Positions 35,150-47,810 of a DNA stretch of 64,000 nucleotides are shown here, in pieces. The notes under the pieces were generated by a model. It saw nothing but the letters and a program-made list of their open reading frames with translations, did no database searches and had not been told where the DNA came from. The DNA lies in NCBI GenBank assembly GCA_001692895.1, contig KV748249.1, positions 434,001 through 498,000 of the forward strand, written 5' to 3'. The DNA comes from Cenococcum geophilum 1.58 (taxonomy: Eukaryota; Ascomycota; Dothideomycetes; Gloniales; Gloniaceae). The position numbers and the translations under genes were made by a program. The stretch's first letter is position 1; each line of letters opens with the position of its first letter.

Positions 35150-35318
35150 CTCAACTCATGTCAGCCTCGTGAACGCAGCCTGACCTCTTCATGCCTCCTG
35201 AACAGCGATTCCTCTTTGCGACCAGCTCGCAACGATCTTAGTCTCAATTTCAGCAGTTCCATCATTCTACGACCTTCAGCATCCATGTCGTTTTCAATGC
35301 GGAACCCCTAGCGCGAGA

Positions 35319-38300
35319 ATGACGAGCTCACAGACAAGCTTACCTTTCCCGACTCAGCCTTGGGAGGCTGCGAAAGAAAGGTTCCTTGAGGGCCTCTCGG
35401 CGGCAGATAAGAAACGGTTTCAAGACGCCACGCTCGAAAATTTATTCTATGGTGCAAGTGCTGCGCAGAAAAAGCATGCCAAAGGGAGCAAGAGCTGGGC
35501 CATGCAGGAGAAGATCACCTCGTTAGCAGATGGAATTGAAGACTATGGAAAGGCATTGGATGTATATTCGAACGCCTATGGACTGATACTATGCCCAATT
35601 TGGGGCAGCATTCGAGTGGTCCTTCACATCGCTCAGGAAGCCGGGAGATTTCAGGAGAAACTTGTCGACATGTTCGCCCGCATCGGAGATGCGTTGCCAC
35701 AATTCCGAGTCTACCAGGATCTGTTTCGCAATCATGAGCGCCTTCTAGGAGCTTTATCAGCAGCCTACCTCGATATCCTACAGTTCTGTGTGCGGGCAAA
35801 AGAGTTCTTCGTCCGGACCAGGAAGACACCAAGTAAGTAACGTGACAGCATAGGTCAAGGGCGATACTAACATGACCAGTTCCGGCTTCCGTAGTGTGTA
35901 TGGGGGTCTGGAAGCATTTTCGTCAGGAGTTTGATGATTACATGGTGGCTTTTCGTAGACATCAGAAGTTGGTTGAGAGAGAAGCGCGCCTAGCCCATAT
36001 GATTGAAGCCGCCAAATCACGAGAAATCGAACTCGCGAATCGGGCTCTACAAGAGCGTAACGCAAAAATCAGCCGACGACACAAGCTACTATCATCACTG
36101 CCACCAGTCGATTATCAATCGAAACACACTAGGCTTCTTAGACTTCGACAACCGGGCACTAATACCTGGATCCGGAGTCACCCTACATTCAATTCATGGC
36201 TCGGCTATCCAACGTCTGATTGCTTGTGCTGCTACGGAATACCGGGCTCGGGGAAATCAGTACTAGCAGCTAGTATTGTAGAAGATCTTGAGGCACAATG
36301 CACGGAGAAGACATCTATCGTGTGCTACTACTACTGTGACTACGCGGATGCATCGTCACTGGAATCGGCTTGTCTAATTGGAAGCCTGATCAAGCAGATC
36401 CTAGTGCAACTACCTCTCGATACGTTCGACGAGAAGTTCTGCCGGTCTTTGGAAGGCAAAATCCCTGCTGCGACCCTCTCCGAGAGTCTCGCCTGTCTAA
36501 GCCGCCTTCTCAACGATTTCAGTCAAGTGTTCGTTGTACTCGACGGACTCGACGAACTTTCACGAGAAGCGCAGATTGCTTCTTTGGAGATTGTCCAGCA
36601 TCTTCTTCGTTCGTCCAAGCCCAGAATAAACGTTTACGTCTCTAGTCGTACCGAAGAGCTGCTTATCAAGGAAACCTTGGAAGCTCGCAAGAGTATCGAT
36701 CTCTCCACTGTCCAGGTCGGCGATGATATCGCAATATTTGTGGAGGCAGCCATCGATTCTGGTATTCTAGAGCATAATCCCGTTTCAAGAAAAGCAGAGA
36801 TGAAGCAAGAAATTATTCAAGCCCTAGTCAAAGGTGCCAACGGCATGTAAGTCGATCATGCAACATCCTCCAGTATACCCGTCGTACTGATTTACCAGGT
36901 TCCTTTGGGTCAAATTTCAGCTGTATGATCTCCGTGAGGCCCTTACCGAAGAAACAGTCCGGATGACTCTGCGTGCGCTTCCTCGAGATTTAAGCGAAAC
37001 TTATGCTAGGATCATCCAGAAGGTTTACCGCGACCCAGGAGGGGATCTCAAGATCGAGACGATGAGAAACGTCTTCCGCTGGGTACTATGCGCACGACGT
37101 CCCTTGCTTATCGAAGAGCTCGAGGAAGCAGTTGCTCTAAAACCATCGGACAAATATCTGCACACTGACCGGATCGCGACAGGTGCTGGCCATAACTTGG
37201 TTGGTGCCTGCGGCAATCTAGTAACCTACAATAGGAGCGATCGGACTGTAACTTTCGCACACTATACGGTCCATCAGTTCCTTTGCCATGCGGTTCGGCC
37301 TGACGGTCCCCAGAAACCTATTTGGTTTGAACGAGTCAATGCTGAGACAGAGATCGGTCGAATCTGCGTTGCATACCTCTCCTTCTCCGACTTCGAGACG
37401 CAATTGATAAAGGCGCCACCACCGCCTGCAGTCATGGATAACCAAGTCATTGAACAAGCTATTTGGAGTCAGGTCCCGTTGTCTTCGTTTGTCCGAAAGG
37501 CTATCACGCCATTTACCTCATGGGGTACTCCAACACACCGGCCTGTGCAGCGAATGACATTTGCGCTTCCGGTTCTCACACAGCAAGCTCATGATCTAGG
37601 GCGCAAGTATGCCATGCTCGAGTACCTCGTCGAGTTCTGGACATTCCACACATCACACTTTACCCGTGACATGGAATGTTGGACCTCCTTCAAACTTCTT
37701 ACCTTCTACCGCCAATTGAGTTTTGAGTTCCGACCTTGGCACACGAATCGGCGCCAAACAGACATGGCTCAGCATGAAGCAGACTTCAACTGGATGCCTA
37801 TGTATTCGTGGGCAATAGACCAAGGGATGCGATCTTTTCTCGAACTGATATGGTCAGATGCAGTAATGATCCGCGAACTTGAGGACTACTACAGTGAGAA
37901 GATTAGCAAGGTTGACGACCGAACAAACCTTGTTAAATGGGTCAGCGTCCGCGAATCTTTGACCCTAATTCTTGGCTACGACAAAATAACAGGTCTCGAC
38001 AACTTCTGGAGTGGAGGTTTCATCTATCACGCCGCTAACATGGCAAAGGATACGTCCAACCCAGGTACTCTCCACTTCATGCAATCCGAGTTGATACTGC
38101 GTTCAGGCTTAGACGCAACCAACCGTTTAAACACGCTGTTTGAAGAGGCTATTTTACTTGCTGTCAAGTACCGGGATGCACCGTCTCTCACTCGTCTCCT
38201 TACAGTCCATGTACAGACTATCGACCAATTTGCCAGGATTCTGGATCTCGTTGTTAAGCAGGGGCACATCAAAGAGTTTCCCATAACTACGCTGTTCCGT

Positions 38301-39056
38301 ATCTCATCCGACGATTTCCAGGGAGCACTCACTTGTCTAACGGACAACGCGTTGGATGAACTGGCTGCTTATCTCGATCAATGCATTCCCATCCTCATCG
38401 AGCCGGAGGGACTGAGCTGGACTGCCAAGAAGTGGGTGAAAGAAATTCGACCTTATTACAAATGGCTACTACTCGTTCGGACCTTAAGCTTCTCTATAGA
38501 CCGACATGTCCCTGTCATTCTAGATTTGCTGCACGATCGTAACATCGACCGGTTCATGGGTAAACACAAGTCAAGCAGCCTCTCACACGATTCGCGTCTG
38601 AAGTGGGATGCTGTCGCGGTAGCCTTCAAAAACACCCGAGCGATGCGCGATACAGGCGCGCCAGGCGACAAAGCTCAAAGAGAAAGCATACTCATGCAAC
38701 TGATCGAACGATCAGACTGCGATATGATGATGTTGCTTGACCACGGGATCTCTTGTCTCTCATGGGCAGCAGAATGCTCGATGACAATCCTAGTCCGCAC
38801 TATCATGCCACGTCATTCCCAAATTCTCGGAGACAGAGCATACATGATGCATGCGGTTGCCGCACTCTTGTCGGCAATGCGATATAGTCCCGATTGTTTA
38901 GAGATTATGCTGCAATGGCAGTGGCCCAGTGCCGCCCTGGACTTGGTGGTAGACAATGCGTTGGTGGAAACACTTCCAGCATCTCTCGGTATGAAGCTGA
39001 GAACGATGGCGGCGAAGCCTTCGGTGAGGAGGACTGTTCGCTCATTCATCAGATGA
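35319..39056 (+). CDS. DUF7708-NACHT STAND (NLR-like) protein, apparently intact
   Basis: Three exons (35319-35832, 35880-36846, 36899-39056) encode 1212 residues. Intron 1 (GTAAGT, branch CTAAC, ACCAG) and intron 2 (GTAAGT...CTGAT..ACCAG) both keep frame. Residues about 15-165 match the fungal DUF7708 N-terminal domain (WAMQEKITSLADGIEDYGKA, YGLILCPIWG). A coiled segment leads to a NACHT NTPase with Walker A GIPGSGKS near 291-298, Walker B VVLDGLDEL near 390-400, and GMFLWVKFQLYDL after it. The C-terminal ~650 residues are helical without recognisable ankyrin, WD40 or TPR repeats. Such STAND proteins are intracellular sensors in fungal allorecognition and immunity; that role is inferred from architecture. 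It is convergent with the DDHD gene. Composition is unlike the RIP blocks. Confidence 0.9.
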
Positions 39057-39959
39057 GACCATTCTACGAGATCGGCATCCTCAGTGGACGACACAATTAA
39101 CATGTAGGGACTTGAAGCGCTACTTGCTAAACCTTCGCTCCTTTATAGTCTCTTATTGATCTTTTTGGCAAAGAGAGCAACACTAATGATATAAGTGCCT
39201 GGGTGGGCATGTACCGCTATCATTCTTCGATACGGCTTCTGGGTCGCAAACTTCGGATACATATGTACCGTGTCTTGTTACATACAAAGGGATGTTGCAA
39301 AAGTACGCGGGAGCAATTCAACACCCAATCCAAGGCTCACTTGATCGCTGTGCAGGAAGCCGCCGCGCTTTCAATGTCCCATCATGAGTGGTAGGAGGTA
39401 GTATGCGAACCTATTTCGGATACACATGAACTACGCACTCGGAGACACAGCAACTTTCGAGGATCGAACACTTTCAAACGCACTTAGTTTTCCAGTGTCC
39501 GGATCCAGGGAGCTGGTGTTGTGGGATTGGGCCATGTGAGAATTTTCTGAGGAGAGGGACGCTGAATTCGACGTGCTGTGGGATCGAGGGGTTGAAGTTT
39601 GAGAGGAAGAGGCGGTGGTGTATAGGACGGCAAAGGTGCAGATTGGTGTGAAGACTTCGATATTTGAACCTGCTGCGATATCGACCTCACAGACGACTAT
39701 ATTATCCTCAACGACATTGGAAATGTCAAGCGCAACAGTGTCTCCGACTGCACAAGCAAGATCGGATACTAGTCTCGATGTCGCGTTAGGTGCAGGGCTC
39801 GGGATCCTAAAGATTGCACTGCTGATGGTCAGGATCGCATTGGTAGTATGGAGGCTGAGGAAAACGAAGGCGGGAAGAGTTGCGGAGAAATGAGCGTAAC
39901 ATTGACGAGCATTAAAGAAAAATGAATTTACATGCGTTCAATTTGGAAACTGGAGGCGG
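39057..39959 (+). other. Spacer with a possible remnant of a Ser/Thr-rich single-TM protein
   Basis: The frame 39615-39893 gives a Ser/Thr-rich stretch (SSATVSPTAQARSDTS), one hydrophobic segment (LGAGLGILKIALLMVRIALV) and a basic WRLRKTK end. This order is common in fungal single-pass wall-sensor-like proteins. The upstream frame is broken by stops, so at best it is a gene end. The rest of the interval shows nothing. Confidence 0.3.
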
Positions 39960-40450
39960 GGATTAGCAGACACAAAACTAATAATAACTTCTAGCATCAT
40001 AGTAAGGCTCTAAGGCTCAGACAAGAGTTGGCAGGCTTGATTATAAAAGCTAGCCAACTAGGTGTTCTTATATACGTGGCAATAGACCTAGGTTGCCTAA
40101 ACGGTAGTACCTGCCTACTAGGCAGTCACACGTAATCTAGGATCCAACTACAAGATCCTTCTATAAGTATCAAGAGTCATAAGAGCTTGATAATAGTGCT
40201 ATAGGGAAGGCACTCTATTACACTATAGAAGGAGGCTCTGTATAAACTAGGCATAAAGGCGACAATACGAACGTAATTTTTTAGGTAGAAGTGGTTTTAA
40301 ATATTGAGTAGCTATAGCGTATAACTTGTATAGAAATATAGCAAATATTAACGTATGCGCAGAGTCTGAGTTGCTTAAAGTCAAAGTACCCCTTATATTT
40401 TTCGGCACGGTGGGTTTTTGTTAGAGAATTAGAAGTAGAAGTGATGATCA
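39960..40450. repeat. AT-rich, probably RIP-mutated repeat scrap
   Basis: Composition drops abruptly to TpA-rich sequence, resembling the other mutated repeats, then returns to normal. It contains a possible LTR-like edge (AGTTGGCAGGCTTGATTATAAAAGC near 40024-40050) but no second copy in the window to test it. The family is unknown. Confidence 0.3.
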
Positions 40451-41202
40451 TTCAACTATCTGGTAGACTATAGACTTTAATACAGAGGGCTGACTCATTG
40501 CGGTATTGTAGCCTGGTAGGCGGAGACGCCACAGTGCCGTAGCTTAGTAGGCAGGGAGGTGTGTGCGTCCAAAACCAACAGTTTTTCGCCACGCAGGGAG
40601 GGACGTTAGTGCCCTTTTAAGACTCTCTTTTTGAAGGACAGGCATCGTATGGTTCGGAGCAGTATGTCCAAATTAGGTGGTTTTTGACTGGTTATTACGC
40701 ATGGGCACTTACCCTTTACCATATTTATATTCTGCTTATATATGTAGTCCTTCGTTCTGTACTCGTATATCAGATTATAGCAAGTTCGAATACTCAAAAC
40801 CCAGAATTGATCCGACGTCGAGTGGCCACGTCGAAGGATTCACCAACACATCCGGACCAACGCTTTTGCGTGTAGGTTTATAAGATACATTAAGTGTACT
40901 TTTCCATTAAGTTCAGCCTTAAAACAGTGACGCGGAAAGCCCATTATAAATGTTAACCCCTTCCTTATCCTACGTCACCATTTAATTGCAATAACTACGG
41001 CTTGCCTTTCTGTGACTCCTCCGCATAAATGGCGACTGAACCAGGGATTTAGTCTACAAGGAGGTGGATAGAAAAATAAAACGAAATTAGGAGGACGGAC
41101 CTGATTCTGAGGTTGCGAATAGCTGCACATCTATAAGGATGAGTATGCATATCGATTCCCTACTTCGCTACGACATAACACTACTGCGCGTGCTGTATCT
41201 TG
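40451..41202. other. Intergenic, no gene recognised
   Basis: Short opposing open frames only (40606-40797, 40677-40883). No repeat or RNA gene could be supported. Confidence 0.35.
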
Positions 41203-41469
41203 CTAGGCCTGCCCCGTAACGCTGCCGGCGCGGGTTTCGAGTTTTCCAGCTTGCGCGGAGCGCTTTTGGCGGCGAAAATATATGTAGAGAGCAAGCACTA
41301 TGACCGGGAGCACGACAATAGCTAGTACAATACCCGCTACTCCACCATTGCTTAGATGCTTAGAAGACCTATGAGTTGAGTACTTCCGTCGGCTAGTTAG
41401 GATCTTGTGGCTGCGTCTCGTCAATATACACTTATGCGTTAGAGGACTCGAATTACTCCGGAATTTCAA
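41203..41469 (-). pseudogene. Possible 3' end of a single-TM protein gene
   Basis: A minus-strand frame of up to 88 codons has a hydrophobic segment (GVAGIVLAIVVLPVIVLALY) followed by the basic stop-transfer YFRRQKR and a short tail. There is no ATG at the frame start (TTG) and no upstream exon was identified, so only the membrane end of a type-I-like protein is visible. Family not recognised. Confidence 0.3.
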
Positions 41470-41831
41470 ACATGGCGTTGTACGTTCGAACTACTCCCTT
41501 AAAGACACTACAAATGTTCTATGAGATGATTGATTCGAGACAGAACTAGGGATGTGAAGAGGTCATAGAATATCTTACATTTAGATCTGACCCCGCCACC
41601 ACTCCCTTAATTATAGGAATTTTGGGGGCCCGAGAACGGGTCCCACAGACTCAACTATCTATTTTTATACTTTGGTAGCCCATTTTTGGGCTCGCTTGAT
41701 GTACCGAGAGCCTTGCGTCATAATAAGCACTTTTTAAGAGCAGATTCCACAAAGATGAAGCTTGCTGAGGGGTTAAGTTACCCTCTCAGATTTTCTCCTC
41801 CTTCGCTTTCCCAGTCATCCTTCCAGTCAAT

Positions 41832-42737
41832 ATGATTATCGATATTGCCCAAGCATATGCTATATCCGTGGGTGGCATTTTTGTCTTCCTTTTCCTCATA
41901 AATCTCCGTCCTTACATAGAGGCATTCTTAAAATTTACTTATCTACTAGCATCTCAACACCTTTTCTATCGGCAGTTAATCCAACGCAACAAATACTTCG
42001 GAGCATAGACTCAAGCATATGTCCTTTTACAGATATTTTATGTCACGTTAAATGCTCTCTGTCTCGGCTTTAAGGTTCCGTCTATCCGCGTAGCTAGTCT
42101 ACGGGCTACCAGTCTCTCGTTGATCAACATGGTTCGATATTTTCGGCGTTTCTTTGAACACGTACCGACGCATCCATTACTCGGTTAGGATAATATCCCT
42201 CCCTCTTCTAATCTTCCATATTAGTACCGTAGTGGCTAGTCGAACATCTTTCTCTTTACATGTAGCAGAAAATATATAGGGACTTATCATAAGTGCTCCC
42301 TCTTCCCCTCCCCGTTCTCTAAAATTGACACGGGCTACTAACCGTGCCTAGGGAGGATCGTCGCTATACCTTCTTCTCCTACTCTCTCATCCGCTTTTCA
42401 GTAAGCCCTCCTACAAAATCTTGTCCGTGCGCACCAAGCACTGGCAGTCCTTTATACCTTTTCCATCTAGCGGCACTTAGAACCAAAGCCGTTCCCTTCT
42501 CGCCTTTACGTTTACATCCTTATAATCACGTTCCTCTCAATCCTTCTTCTCCAGTCAGCGTATTTCCTCTACCAGAACAAGGGTATAAGAGCTAGTTTCC
42601 CAGCGTGTGGATTGGGGTGGTATAACAAGCGGACTTCTACACAGATCGACGGTGCCCAGAAATTGGTGGCGGTAACCGTGGCGGATTTTTGGACGATGCT
42701 AACCTTACCACAACGGTTAGGAATCACCAGTCGCCAT
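41832..42737 (+). pseudogene. Decayed ferric reductase-like transmembrane protein (FRE family)
   Basis: From ATG 41832 the frame gives a membrane start (AQAYAISVGGIFVFLFLINL), NKYFGA-stop-TQAYVLLQIFYV and LRATSLSLINM, matching the N-terminal FRE block where the stop replaces Trp (TGG to TAG, 42006-42008). In the same frame further on come VRAHQALAVLYTFSI-stop-RHL and PFPSRLYVYILI, again with TAG for Trp (42468-42470). The segment between is degenerate, and NAD-binding motifs were not found downstream. FRE proteins reduce extracellular ferric or cupric ions at the plasma membrane using haem-binding membrane helices. Both stops are G-to-A, a RIP-type change, in a gene that does not look repeated here. 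Confidence 0.65.
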
Positions 42738-43105
42738 TGACACGGCTTAGTTCTCTGCATTCATTTGATCCGACGTGATGGTGCAACAAGCCGGATCTGG
42801 TTTTATCGATAATGCATATTTCAGAGACAGTATGGATGTCTCGCGCGAGATCCTTGCCCTGGGAACAGAACGAGTTCACTTTCTTTGGCCGCTTGCAAAC
42901 AGTGAGAGTAGATATTTTCGATAGATAAGGGCATGAAGATGAATTCAAGACCTCTCTCCTATTCTCGAGATCAAACAAGTGTCCCTGCAAGCGTTCCCAA
43001 CTCCAGCAATACTCATGCATGACGATACAAAATCCTTCCGATGCTTGCATTTCATCCTAAATGTCTACTTACGCAAGTAAAATTCAAACGACGCCGAGCG
43101 CCATG
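42738..43105. other. Spacer between the decayed reductase and the DDHD gene
   Basis: It may hold further decayed reductase sequence, but no motif was recognised. A 108-codon minus frame (42724-43050) lacks any domain or splice support and is not called. Confidence 0.35.
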
Positions 43106-46100
43106 CTAAATTCTAATGTCGTGAGCGCCCTCAGTTCGCTTAAATACGCGGTGCCGTGCAAGCAATTGTGAAGTTATAAAATGGCTAACGTCTTCGTCAG
43201 ACCAGTAAGACAGATGGCTAGCAATGCTTGCAATGAGTGATATGTCGAAAGCCTGTACGAGCAGCCAATTAGCGCGTTTCCATGTCATAATCGGGCAAAG
43301 ACTGTAAGCAGCTTACCCCTTCCTGAATACTATAATCAACTCTCCCATTACTATTCAATGCCCTGACCTTTGATTCCTCCCTCTTCAGCTTCCTACCCTT
43401 CTTTTCCAACTCCAGCCATTCAGCCTTCTCACGCAAGTCCTTGTCTCCTTCGGCCTCCTGGCTCTCTCGTCGCTGTTGGAATCCAGAGTAGAGCGTCTGG
43501 AGTTCCGAGTCAAGAAGCGTAGGTGGGTGTTCCCCAATATCGCCAGCAGTAATTGGCTCCTCGCCAAGCCTGCGCCTTCGCTCTTCAGTTATAGTAGCAA
43601 TATCAGGTCCCACTGCAGACCCCGAAACAACGCCACCGCTGATGTTTGTGCCTGCTCCAACAGAAGTGGGCCCTCGAAATTGTTGGGTTGGGTTGGTGCC
43701 GAGTTTAGTAGCATCATCGCCCGTGATACCCAAGCTTCGATTGAGGATACTACTTGCGATTCCAGAGCTCAGACTAGACCAAAGCCCAGACACACTCTGG
43801 CCCACTCTTACGCCAATTCCAGTAAGGCCTTGTCCAACCGGAGCACCGAATATTCCCTTTTTGGTATACGGTAGCGGTTGGGGTTTTAGTGAAGACATCG
43901 CGGACGATATGAGGGGCTCGATTCGATAACTAATAGGATCAGTGGGATGAAAGATGTTGTATATCTGCTTGCACTTAGGCGAAGATGTCGCTATCTCTAT
44001 ATGGTTCGTGCTTGTGTTGTCTTGACCCGAGGGTGAAAGAAACGGATCATCCAATCTAGTGCCGGGTTTCTCCGAGGGAACAAAATGTGTCAATGAACGG
44101 CCAGTGATGGTATGGCCTTTCAGCATTTGGAAGAGACCTATTGGAGAACCCAGAGCATAGAAGTCCTCAACTTCAAAATCCAACTTTAGGCCGTCATCAG
44201 TCGCTCGTCGATGTTTCCCCCGGGGCTTTTCCTTCGTCTCGTCTTCCTGCCGACAAAGAATATCGAACATAATGGCTGACCCAAGAGAGTGACCAACAAA
44301 GCTAACCTTCCCATGGAATGAAGGGTTACGTTCCTTGAATAGTCTATAAATACGGTTGCACTCTTCAAGGACTATGCGTGATATGTGTTCCTTATATGCA
44401 GGGCTTTGGTACAGTAGAATATCAAGGGCGAGATCTGTAATTAAGTTGCGGACGGCAGGTACGCCCTCGATTGTGATATCATCAAGGGTGGGGTATTCCT
44501 GGTCCTCGAAGTCTAGGTCGCCTAAATCCTGCTCCTTCCGATTATGCCTGAGGCTTTGTTTCGGGAAATCGAGTTTATGCCGCCAGCAGATTGGGAGTAC
44601 TTGGATGCGACAATTCTTAGTCTGCTTGTCTACTTCAGAATTTAGGGCTTGTAAGTCAGTCGAATTAGCGTAGACGGCTTTCATTGTCTTCCTCATTGTG
44701 TTGACATCGTGTATAAAATTGATGCTCTCTATTCGTATTCCAAGCTGTTGTCCAATCCCGTGAGTTGTGAGAAGAAGATGTTCAATTTCTCGACCCTGCT
44801 CTTCGCTTGTCTGCTCTCTGTAGTCATCACGGATTTCTTTTTCGTCTCGTTTCCGGATCTCCTCCTCCTGTTGTTCAGGGTCTTCTGGGTGAAGCGACGC
44901 TACAAGGGTTGGTATATGCCGCTCGAGAGTCTTCCTCTGAATTTCCAAAGGAGATTGGACCTTCTCGTCATCGTCCTTTTTGGGCTTCCGAGGCATCCTC
45001 GACGTTCGGTCTACTTTGGCCTCCACCGCGTCATCCTCCTCATTATTCGAGGTCGAACCGGAGGTTTCAGGCCGATCCTCATCCTTTTCTTCGGCCTTTT
45101 TAGATAAATCAGCATAACCTCTGGCAACCTTAACGCCTGCGAAATGACCTCCACCAGCAAAACGTTGGTAGACAGTACTGCTCATTCGCGAGAGAAAATC
45201 ATCTGTTAATATCCAGGCAGTTGTCGCGTTCTGGTATGTTACGACTGAATTCATATGCGCGCCGAATAGACGATGGGTTCTAAGCTGATCTTGAGGAGGA
45301 GAAATACTGGCGGAATAGTCGACAGCAGCATCCCCGCCAGATGATGTTGCTGTGTTCACCTTTAGATTCTCAAACGATGATTTAGGCGTAATTGGGTTCG
45401 ATATTGACTGGCTGACTGCCTTTCGAAGGTCTTCGCCAGCTCTCAGAGATGTTGGCCGGGAACGCGGCTGGGATACAGACCGTTTTTCTTGCTGGGCCAA
45501 CCTCCACGGTTTTATCTTCAGGTAACCTTCTTCCAGCTGAGTTGCCAGATTCTCGTCACACGGTCGAAGCGTAGAGCTATCTACGAATACGTAAGCTGCT
45601 GGCCTAGATTAATGTGCTGGGTAGTACCAACCTTGATAAAACCAAGTGCCACGGCGAACCTCGTAAACCGGACCTGGCCAGTACGCGGGTGCCAATTCCC
45701 GTTCCTCTATGTCAACATCGAAAAGAAAGTCCTCATTAACGGGAACTTTCGTTCGTCCGATCTTGCTCTTCGAGTCCACGTCTGGTTCCTCTAGAGCATC
45801 TAGCCCATCATTTCCCAAAATATTCTGTCCCTTGAACTGTCTCAATTCCGCAGCTTCCGCTTCATCTGCAAGCTTCTGAAATGCGGCTTCTATAGCACGG
45901 GAGTCACCGGGAGAGAACTGTAACCATTTCTTCGGAGCTGAAGCGGGCTTGTCAGATGGGGGAGGTACGCGACCTGAAGGTAATGGTTTTCTTTTAGGAA
46001 TCTGGATATATTAGAGATGTCCGGAATTTACATGCACGGAAGTGATGCTTCAGTTGGATGTACGCAGTTGTACTTACATCGATGGCATGGAACCATTGCA

Positions 46101-46317
46101 CAGCTAGAAGAGGGCAATCTCTTGGATAATTCCTCAAGCTTTGCCTATGAGTGCGGTTAATAGTATGGTCTCCACCTCTCTGAGAACCTAAGCTAGCTTC
46201 TGGCGGGAGCTCATCGCCTTCAAACCCTGATTGTCTTGGCGTAGTGGCTCGAGAACCCCATGGAGAGAATGCGCTGATACCTGCGGCCAGATATGACTTA
46301 TTCTCTGGAGTCGACAT
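43106..46317 (-). CDS. DDHD-domain phospholipase (PA-PLA1-like), intact, four exons
   Basis: Exons on the minus strand are 46317-46078, 46001-45632, 45580-43317 and 43252-43106. All three introns have GT-AG borders and keep frame, giving 1006 residues. The start at MSTPENKSYL was chosen because no in-frame ATG lies just upstream and fungal homologues begin this way. Landmarks are VQWFHAID at the exon 1/2 junction, WPGPVYEVRRGTWFYQ, CDENLATQLEEGYLKIKPWR across exon 2/3, the lipase GHSLGS (GxSxG) near 633-638, then DFYALGSPIGLF, FHPTDPISYRIEPL and HLSYWSDEDV forming the DDHD domain. The family hydrolyses phosphatidic acid and related phospholipids on ER/Golgi-type membranes. This is a conserved housekeeping gene with normal codon use. 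It is convergent with the STAND gene. Confidence 0.92.
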
Positions 46318-46783
46318 GTCCGTGTTGGGCCGGCTTGTGCCGCCGGCCTTTTCTTTAGAGAGCCAGTGAGGAGTGCCTTTACGTAGACGCCCAAAGACTG
46401 CGATGGTTTTAGAAGGGAGCCAAGGGAAATGAAGTTGTTGGCCGAGGGAGTGGAGAAATGAAACGCGTTGGGCCAACGTGACAAGTGGTTGAAGAGTAAA
46501 GGGAATGGGCAATGGTAAGGGAAGGCGAGAAGGCGTTTGGGGGCTCGAAGGGAGTGGGAAATAGGGCAGACAAGGAATGACTTTTAGTTAGTTTTAGAGG
46601 TGCAGCTTAGAATGATGGTGGTGGAGCTCTCTGCCTGATTCCCACTGACGTCGAGGGGCCGCCAGGGCTGCTCCGCACCGCCCGTGCACGAACCCTTTCC
46701 CTCAGAGCGCCCGAAGCTGAAAGCGAGGGGACACCAGCTCACAAGAGTCAACACACTTCTCTCACACTGCTAGATACTCCTCC
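46318..46783. promoter_or_regulatory. 5' region of the DDHD gene with a CRE-like TGACGTC
   Basis: TGACGTC at 46646-46652, about 330 bp upstream of the start codon, resembles a bZIP/CRE site. A pyrimidine/purine-biased stretch lies at 46500-46600. It is only a single short match, so it is suggestive. The transcription start is not determinable from sequence. Confidence 0.25.
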
Positions 46784-46859
46784 ATGCCACGGTCTTCCTC
46801 AATTCCAAGGAATCATCTTGGGAAGCGATCGTCTCAGAGAAATGCTGTAGGAGATACTG

Positions 46860-47810
46860 CAGCCCTTATGCTGAAGCTCCTCGAGTTCGATAGTATCACA
46901 CCCCAAATCAGCACAGCAACGTCGCCTTTGATGGTGTTCTCCCAGATAAAAGCTCCAAAGTCGATCATGCAGTGCAGACTAATGATTTAGTTGGAAAGTT
47001 TCACGGACTCCTGAAGCAGCCGAATCTACACCGACCTGATGATCCGGTTCTAGCTTACAAGAAAGCCTATAAAGCATCCTTGCTAGCCAGAACTATGAAA
47101 ATCAGATAAAAATATTTAACTGGTTCAAAGGCATCGAATGCACTTGTTCAGAAGCTATAAACGCTCTCCTTAAGATGGATGAGCTACTTGGGGCAAAACG
47201 TGCTTCTCGATTTGATCAGGCTTTCAGTTCTGGTGAAAATGCTTACCACCCCCTTGTGTGCTACATGCGGTAGCAGATCTTCTACCGAAGTTAGAAGCAT
47301 TGACATCTCCTTTCGCTCCGGAGATCTGTACCATGCTTCCTTGGGCGGAGAAGTGATTCGGAGGATCATTGAACGTTGTGTCAGCGATGCACCGGAAGCC
47401 AATTTCGCCGGCTAGGACTTGAGTTTCGTCCGAAATCCTATGATTAAAGAAATGCTAACGGAGTTCATGGAGTCACATGGTGGATTTAGAAAGGTAGAGA
47501 GTAAGCACTGGACTTCATAGAGACCGTATGGAGGAAAGGAAAGGTATATTGCTGAATGACCTATTCGAGCAAATAAATAATTGCAACCCCCCAGGCTCAA
47601 AAATCAGTGTCTCATATGGCCTATTGCTGGAAAGTATGATCCTTAATCTGAAGTCATTGAAAGATGGCTTCCAGGTGACATCAAGGTATTGGGTGGCGTA
47701 TAAAGAACTAGCGTAGAAATTCGCGCCTTAGGCGGCACGGGTCCATACATGGCCTTGCAGCTTCTTTCGCTAGCCTTAAACTTTCCTGTCCTATTCAGAC
47801 CAACTGCAGG
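46860..47810 (+). pseudogene. Unrecognised degenerate coding region
   Basis: Several coding-like runs lie in shifting plus frames. They include FHGLLKQPNLHRPDDPVLAY (about 47000-47060), FNWFKGIECTCSEAINALLK (about 47120-47180) then MDELLGAKRASRFDQAF, MLTEFMESHGGFRKVESKHW (about 47452-47511), and EIRALGGTGPYMALQLLSL (about 47717-47773). They are separated by frame breaks and stops. I do not recognise the family. The region precedes the HeLo-like gene in the same orientation and could be a decayed neighbour. Short open frames elsewhere in it are by-products. Confidence 0.35.

Noticed and set aside
40540..40615. tRNA-like string GCCGTAGCTTAGTAGGC
   Set aside because: No consistent cloverleaf, anticodon stem or T-loop could be formed from the following bases.
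43476..45103. Plus-strand frames of 95-132 codons inside the DDHD gene
   Set aside because: Antisense shadows of exon 3, which has clear lipase motifs on the minus strand.
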